Shown piece after piece: positions 61,901-64,000 of a DNA stretch of 64,000 nucleotides (positions within the stretch are counted from its first letter, which is position 1; every line of letters starts with the position of its first letter). The notes beneath the pieces are model-generated. The model was not told the DNA's origin, made no database searches, and saw nothing but the letters and a program-made list of their open reading frames with translations. The position numbers were made by a program, and so were the translations under genes. The stretch comes from Apostichopus japonicus (Eukaryota > Echinodermata > Holothuroidea > Aspidochirotida > Stichopodidae), in NCBI RefSeq assembly GCF_037975245.1, contig NC_092576.1, positions 30,048,611 to 30,112,610 on the forward strand. Reading direction: 5' to 3'.

Positions 61901-62309
61901 CTCCAGAAATGGAAAGACAAGGTCTTTATCTTCAAAAATGATGTAGGCCTAGGCCTAGACCTCGAATGAATCCAAGCAACCAATTTTTTTCTATAAATAA
62001 TTTCCTGAAACTGTTTGACAGTATTAAAATATTTGAAAAGTGCTCTGGCTAGCCAATGCACACTGTACATGTTAGGGCTGGCCTGGAAAGGGTTAATGGA
62101 GGCCCTAACGTAACGTTAGGCTAGGCCTACAACTCAAGTGCTTTACTGTGTGTAGCCTACACTTGTTGCAGCAACAAGTAAGTACGGCAACAACGTTAGG
62201 CTAGGCGTTCGGCCTAGCGCCGCTCTAATGTTTATAAAAAATTACCTTGAAAGGCTGGCAGGAATCTCTCTAGGCCCCACTCACGAAGTTTTTCTTCAAC
62301 GAAATCCAT
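43926..62309 (-). CDS. SAM-domain protein, 10 exons, 536 residues
   Basis: Exons on the minus strand: 62246-62309, 58742-58860, 51920-52162, 51015-51154, 50227-50311, 48125-48290, 47142-47332, 46233-46380, 45402-45541 and 43926-44240. All nine junctions use GT/AG with phases 1,0,0,2,0,1,0,1,0, giving 1611 bp without a stop. Residues about 5-61 are a SAM domain split over exons 1-2 (LREWGLERFLPAFQENEI, ECLKELIPAVGPRLKLKKEL), a protein-interaction or RNA-binding fold. Residues 62-142 are Ser/Asp-rich, ending in basic SKRMRMDF. Residues 143-336 are helical and basic with the motif LLKEYPRLIDTDGM. Residues 387-536 contain LLGLLFPTG and a C-terminal domain (ILALGERKSPEQLFVVVEGQ, HAVDVCFKLFYLLDVHYP, then TWDFVQKFIYGIGDG). 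I recall the same domain order in multicopy uncharacterised fish and invertebrate proteins. The role is unknown; context suggests a partner of the nested transposase. No promoter motif could be fixed upstream of 62309. Confidence 0.85.
44280..44747 (-). mobile_element. tRNA-Ala-like SINE in intron 9
   Basis: The minus-strand head at about 44747-44677 resembles tRNA-Ala(TGC): A-box TGGCTTAGCGGTACAGTG, anticodon loop CTTTGCATG, B box GGTTCGATTCC. The body follows, with GGGACGTTAAATGGCGGTCCC, a phrase known from deuterostome SINEs, and ends at a small GAAAGCC...GGCTC palindrome near 44290. The tRNA cloverleaf is degenerate, so it is not a tRNA gene. It lies in an intron of the SAM gene, in the same orientation as the gene. 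Confidence 0.75.
47585..47990 (-). mobile_element. two tRNA-like SINE heads in intron 6
   Basis: On the minus strand a head at about 47875-47799 has TGGCCGTGTAGTACGG and GGTTCGGGTCC (Leu/Ser-type arrangement). A second at about 47660-47590 has AGCTCAAATGGTAGAGCACC with GCTTTCGCC and TTCAAACCC (Glu-like). A G-run at 47700-47721 separates them. Boundaries are uncertain. Neither is a complete tRNA. Confidence 0.5.
48590..49850. repeat. composite repeat region in intron 5
   Basis: Starts with an ATA microsatellite and the phrase CTCAAAGCGCTTCACAG. It continues with near-repeats of a block (ACCAA(A/G)...TCAGATCGGAC...AATTATGCA(A/T)ATTA) at about 48945-49000 and 49070-49125. The same phrase appears inverted at about 49515-49565, followed by two copies of GAAACTTGGTGGATGT at 49566 and 49691. 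No coding potential beyond chance frames. Confidence 0.6.
52760..52885. repeat. diverged relic of the hAT element's right end
   Basis: Contains GCGTTTTTTGCATAAA and GATTTTGCGTTTTTGAAA and ends GTGCATTTGTCCGATGCCTA, which matches the right terminus of the hAT element at 55565-55582 with a few changes. An older member of the same family. Confidence 0.6.
53982..55582. mobile_element. complete non-autonomous hAT element (1601 bp)
   Basis: The ends are perfect 24-bp inverted repeats starting TAGGGATCGGACAAATGC (53982-54005 and 55559-55582). They are flanked by the exact 8-bp duplication ACTTTGAC (53974-53981 and 55583-55590), the hallmark of hAT insertion. Subterminal AAAAAACGCAA words repeat at both ends (about 54017-54095 and 55468-55560). 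No transposase frame is present. It lies in intron 2 of the SAM gene, 23 bp beyond the stop codon of the nested transposase ORF, and looks recent. Confidence 0.93.
55614..58112 (-). CDS. CACTA-like transposase, intact ORF with two zinc fingers
   Basis: About 832 codons from ATG 58112, uninterrupted. The next upstream in-frame codon block holds a TGA and no ATG (an extra TTG lies at 58119-58121). Residues 5-66 carry two C2H2-like fingers (CSQCGIVINGSPKALLWHL...H; CGQNGCERSFSGRTAAFRKH..H). Residues about 70-110 are acidic. The core has YVDDFEVSNPL (about 302), IGQIVGDNLGIHSLFGF (about 393), CRVCKLH, SPDIMHDILEGVCPLELKL (about 478), HLKPKHHFMTHYPSAIR (about 619) and LWVMRFEAFHNFSRRL (about 643). 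D304, D398 and E648 are my candidate D-D-E triad, as in CACTA-type transposases. I recall many related fish and invertebrate copies. A splice acceptor (CTTGTTATAG) lies at 58225, so a 5' exon is likely, perhaps shared with the SAM gene. It sits in SAM intron 2 on the same strand. Confidence 0.82.
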   Translation of the reverse strand: MGFVCSQCGIVINGSPKALLWHLRIAHHLINGHVFTKSIACGQNGCERSFSGRTAAFRKHLGTHNYDNDDVPVHVPVPAPPDADFADVPADNLDADHDEVEPDEPEGELWDELTTEEVENRAAMLVAGLLASSSTVHSTVTQVVEQASDLINDMSSFMMQRVKQFATTVGIPHDDQHLQALLTDIDGVSHPFRNVGSQYKQRKFFQNCKAFVAAEELPMGVAYYPVNNPSTGNVQQHMKTVTFQYIPIKPLMKMILEETDVLKISSTHMMSEDGLLRDFQDGSFCRESPLLSSSATIKLILYVDDFEVSNPLSPKAGIHKLGAVYFTIANLPPKYRSTLSNMLLLMLFNSGDASLYGYGAVFAQFIQDINELIADGLHIVTNFFNGNVKIAIGQIVGDNLGIHSLFGFAGGFTANYLCRVCKLHRDAIRTSVKEQQGLLRTLENYQADVAQDDLQQTGVKSPCALNDISHFHVINSRSPDIMHDILEGVCPLELKLVLQQLIHKELLTLNELNARVTSFNYGIPDKRNKPVPFTANALRSPDGAPGQNAAQMWCLIRHVAVMLGDLVPEGDEHWELLLALLDCLDIIFSPIISNGDTKYLSELISDHHQLFLELFPERHLKPKHHFMTHYPSAIRLNGPLIHLWVMRFEAFHNFSRRLSHIVCNFQNIAKTLAYRNQMLLCFNILSKKAFGSEPLEVGPGETVIIASLDNGAVIARNMHMALYDEIFVCKWCRFHGVEYRKYLMVVVGKEDGLPVFAKIIQIFAYESIATFMCELWHTVQFSRHYHAYVVEPLGAKDIVFVGVKDLLDFHPLHAVKGRNCSKFLISPRHIIG
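58430..58520. repeat. ACCGGTATT palindromic cluster
   Basis: Within about 60 bases the words CACCGGTATTACCG, AATACCGGTATCGG and AATACCGGTATTTC occur, followed by a T/G run. Probably a fragment of a short inverted repeat element. No boundary can be set. Confidence 0.5.
59154..62092. mobile_element. piggyBac-type element, deleted (2939 bp)
   Basis: The left end CCCTTTCCAGGCCA at 59154 is exactly inverted at the right end (62092), 14 bp. Both are flanked by TTAA (59150-59153 and 62093-62096), the obligatory piggyBac target. Just inside the left end, TACGTAATAAT is repeated. An acidic N-terminal coding relic lies at 59478-59835 and the catalytic domain is missing, so it is non-autonomous. Repeated ACGGCCT words near 59895-59965 suggest a further small insertion. 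It lies in intron 1 of the SAM gene. Confidence 0.8.
59478..59835 (+). pseudogene. N-terminal relic of a piggyBac transposase
   Basis: From ATG 59478 the frame reads MMENSSSERDSSGSSEPSGD and NFDENNFDLDTL. A one-base shift near 59580 leads to SDDSGDNSSDSDVVF, then AKKRKVGDDSFDVEGGEENA and ESSDDERSEQIRAGPRR, ending at TAA 59832. Ser/Asp/Glu-rich N-termini with a basic patch are usual in piggyBac transposases. The DDBD and DDD core and the C-terminal Cys-rich domain are absent. Identification rests mainly on the surrounding ends. Confidence 0.55.
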
Positions 62310-62519
62310 GAACTTCAAAATTTCGGAGAAACACAAGCTACAACAACACCGAACGAACACGAAAAAACAGGATAACGGCGGGTGATACAGTCGTCTAAAG
62401 TTAGGGCTGATATACAGTTGCCGCGTAAATGCAGTTAAATTCTACCGACGCGACACATACATATGCTGCAGGCCAACATCTGCATACACGTGATATAAAC
62501 AAGCCAATCATACCTCTAA

Positions 62520-62666
62520 ACGAGTTATTGAACCGTAAACGTTTGAACTGGTTTGAAAATGATCCTTGAGGGATGAACAGAACCGGGGTCAATATGAACC
62601 GAATCGGTTCGAAATATTCTGAACCGGGAAAAGGTTCAAAAAATTGAACCGGCCTTTATTAGAGTG
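62520..62666. repeat. right subterminal repeat array
   Basis: GAACC or GGTTC words occur near 62531, 62581, 62597, 62605, 62620, 62633 and 62646, then the end sequence TTAGAGTG at 62659-62666. It mirrors the array at 39.86-40.14 kb in inverted orientation. It lies some 200-350 bases upstream of the SAM gene start, where a promoter would be expected. Confidence 0.75.
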
Positions 62667-62984
62667 CAGCCTTGTCCCCATTGCCGCAACAAGAGGCGCT
62701 CGATCTCCTGTTTTCCTAAATTTGCTCAGTACACAAGCTGAAGAAATGAAAAGACGTTGAAATATCACAGCTGCATTGTCACAAAGTGGCAAAACAAAAG
62801 TTACGTTTCGTGAGTTATTGTGTATCACACTTGTACATGCATACACAGGCCATCATAAATGCATATGTTTCTCTGGTCATGATATAATTCACTGCTTTAC
62901 TTTTGTTACTTTGTTTTGACTGTAAAAGAACAAACCATGATTGTGAGATGTGACAAACAATATTTGCAATGACAGCTGATGATT

Positions 62985-64000
62985 GTAAGTAAGTCAATCT
63001 TTATTTCATCCCAAAAAAGAAATTGCATATGTACATATATAACACAAATACAACATGATAAAGGGTAAAAAGACAAAGAATGACAAACATAAGAGTTCAC
63101 TGAATTAAAGTATAAAAGTTTAAAGGCGTGATGATTAAACAAATGTCACACCAGTATAGATGGCAAGAACGGAAGATAAAGCAGGCTACTATCGATTGAA
63201 ACGACAAAAAGCTTAATGCACTGAGGGATAAAGAAAGATTTGTGACGATTTGTTATTGCATTCTCCGAGAGATTATTGCACTGCTGAGATTCAGAAACAA
63301 TGGGTGATACACGTCGGCAAGGTTGGCGTCGAGCTTAGACTAACATGATGGTACATACGCTCCATTGTAAGCTGGTCCCCACCCAGACAGAATACGATTA
63401 GCCTGTCTGATAACAGAATGAATGCGTTTATTATCATTTGCAGTCACATTACCAGCCCGGCATGTCATACAATACCTCAACACGCTACAAATGACCGAGT
63501 TATAAAAGATAGTGGGGATACGACTGTCAATGTCAAATTTACTCATTCTACGGAGACAGTACAATGTAGGGTTTACTCTCTTCACAAAATAATCAATATG
63601 CTCATGCCACGCCAGTTGATCATCAAAAACAACACCAACATATTTGTAGGATCAGACTTGTTCTACGGGATGTTCTTTGATCACAACCTTTCTTGGTTGA
63701 CCCTTGACCCTTCTGAAATCAATATTCATTTCCTTTGTTTTTTATCATTAAGCTCCAGGAAGTTCTTGTCACAATATCCGACAAAATGATTAATTTCATC
63801 CAGATATTCACTCTCATCATCCTTTTTAATCAAACCGACTAAGGCTGTGTCATCTGCAAATTTAATTAAATGGCAACTTGAAGTACTCAGTGTTATATCT
63901 CGGCATACTAAACTTGTTATCTCCCAAAGCTTTACTTCTTGAGATATTGTTTTTTAGGAATTACTTGATTTGAACCAACGAGAATATGATTATTCTTATC
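62985..64000 (-). pseudogene. non-LTR retrotransposon reverse transcriptase, cut by the window edge
   Basis: The minus strand from the edge reads HLIKFADDTALVGLIKKDDE (catalytic FADD near 63850) and SEYLDEINHFVGYCDKNFLE, then KTKEMNIDFRRVKGQPRK. After a stop come YKYVGVVFDDQLAWHEHIDY and TLYCLRRMSKFDIDSRIPTI, then FYNSVICSVLRYCMTCRAGN, ending by about 63340. The 3' tail ends GATGAAATAAAGATTGACTT followed by ACTTACAA near 62988. This is the palm-to-thumb part of an L2/CR1/Rex-like reverse transcriptase of the sort common in fish and echinoderms. One internal stop is seen. The 5' part lies outside the window. Confidence 0.8.

Larger units (their letters stand above)
39860..62666 (-). mobile_element. 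candidate giant CACTA/EnSpm-like transposon (22.8 kb)
   Basis: The plus-strand low end starts CACTCTAA at 39860 and the high end, read inward on the minus strand, starts CACTCTAA at 62666. Over the first 23 bases the two ends match at 19, including a shared CCGGTTCAA. Both are flanked outside by CA (39858-39859 and 62667-62668), a possible 2-bp target duplication. Just inside each end are many GAACC/GGTTC words, like the subterminal binding sites of CACTA elements. The cargo, on one strand, is a spliced SAM-domain gene with an uninterrupted CACTA-type transposase ORF nested in its second intron. In maize En/Spm the transposase (TNPD) lies inside an intron of the repeat-binding TNPA transcript; this layout is the same. 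Later insertions fill the introns. The ends could instead be two unrelated short copies of one repeat on either side of a host gene. Confidence 0.6.

Noticed and set aside
1-64000. CRISPR arrays, operons, bacterial origins
   Set aside because: None present; introns, SINEs and retroelements show that this is eukaryotic nuclear DNA.

Overview
The window is animal nuclear DNA with spliced genes and GT/AG introns. The very frequent AGGCCTA-type words and the mix of repeats (Tx1-like L1, Penelope-like, CR1/L2-like, Ty3/Gypsy, hAT, piggyBac, Harbinger-like, tRNA-derived SINEs) suggest a marine invertebrate deuterostome, most likely an echinoderm. Species and chromosome cannot be read from the sequence. 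There are no operons, CRISPR arrays or bacterial features. Nearly all gene-like sequence belongs to mobile or mobile-derived families.

The central object is at about 39.86-62.67 kb. Two inverted, related ends beginning CACTCTAA, each carrying arrays of GAACC/GGTTC subterminal repeats and both flanked by CA, enclose 22.8 kb. Inside, on the minus strand, is a ten-exon gene (43926-62309) whose splice phases all agree; it encodes a 536-residue protein with an N-terminal SAM domain and a conserved C-terminal domain. Nested in its second intron on the same strand is an unbroken ~832-codon transposase-like ORF (55614-58112) with two N-terminal zinc fingers and a candidate D-D-E triad of CACTA (EnSpm) type. 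A transposase nested in an intron of a second protein, with subterminal repeats at both ends, is the layout known for plant En/Spm (tnpD inside tnpA). I infer one giant animal CACTA-like element. Its introns hold later insertions: a piggyBac derivative (59154-62092, TTAA flanks), a non-autonomous hAT (53982-55582, 8-bp duplication) and SINEs. Between its low-coordinate end and the gene lie a Harbinger-like MITE (42921-43846), an L1 3' fragment with a 14-bp duplication (41236-41809) and another SINE.

Left of that element the window is a graveyard of similar families. A THAP-domain relic lies at 0.7-1.4 kb, a Penelope GIY-YIG fragment at 4.7-5.4 kb and a phase-consistent three-exon 3' gene fragment at 5.7-6.7 kb. 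A Tx1-like L1 ORF1 region at 7.3-11.4 kb is split by a CR1-like insertion and carries an exact 83-bp x 8 tandem repeat. A Ty3/Gypsy relic at 12.2-14.5 kb contains a second L1 tail and a templated insertion. A frameshifted tyrosine-recombinase-like pseudogene lies at 19.4-21.5 kb, with other exon relics beside it. A 2.6-kb repeat rich in AGGTCA words occupies 21.7-24.3 kb. A BEN-domain pseudogene is at 32.0-33.4 kb, an L1 ORF2 tail at 35.0-36.0 kb and a Gypsy gag-protease fragment at 36.3-37.1 kb. Beyond the giant element the window ends in a minus-strand non-LTR reverse transcriptase (62.99 kb to the edge).

Exon models were built by hand from splice sites and frame continuity. Family names rest on recognised motifs, not on searches.
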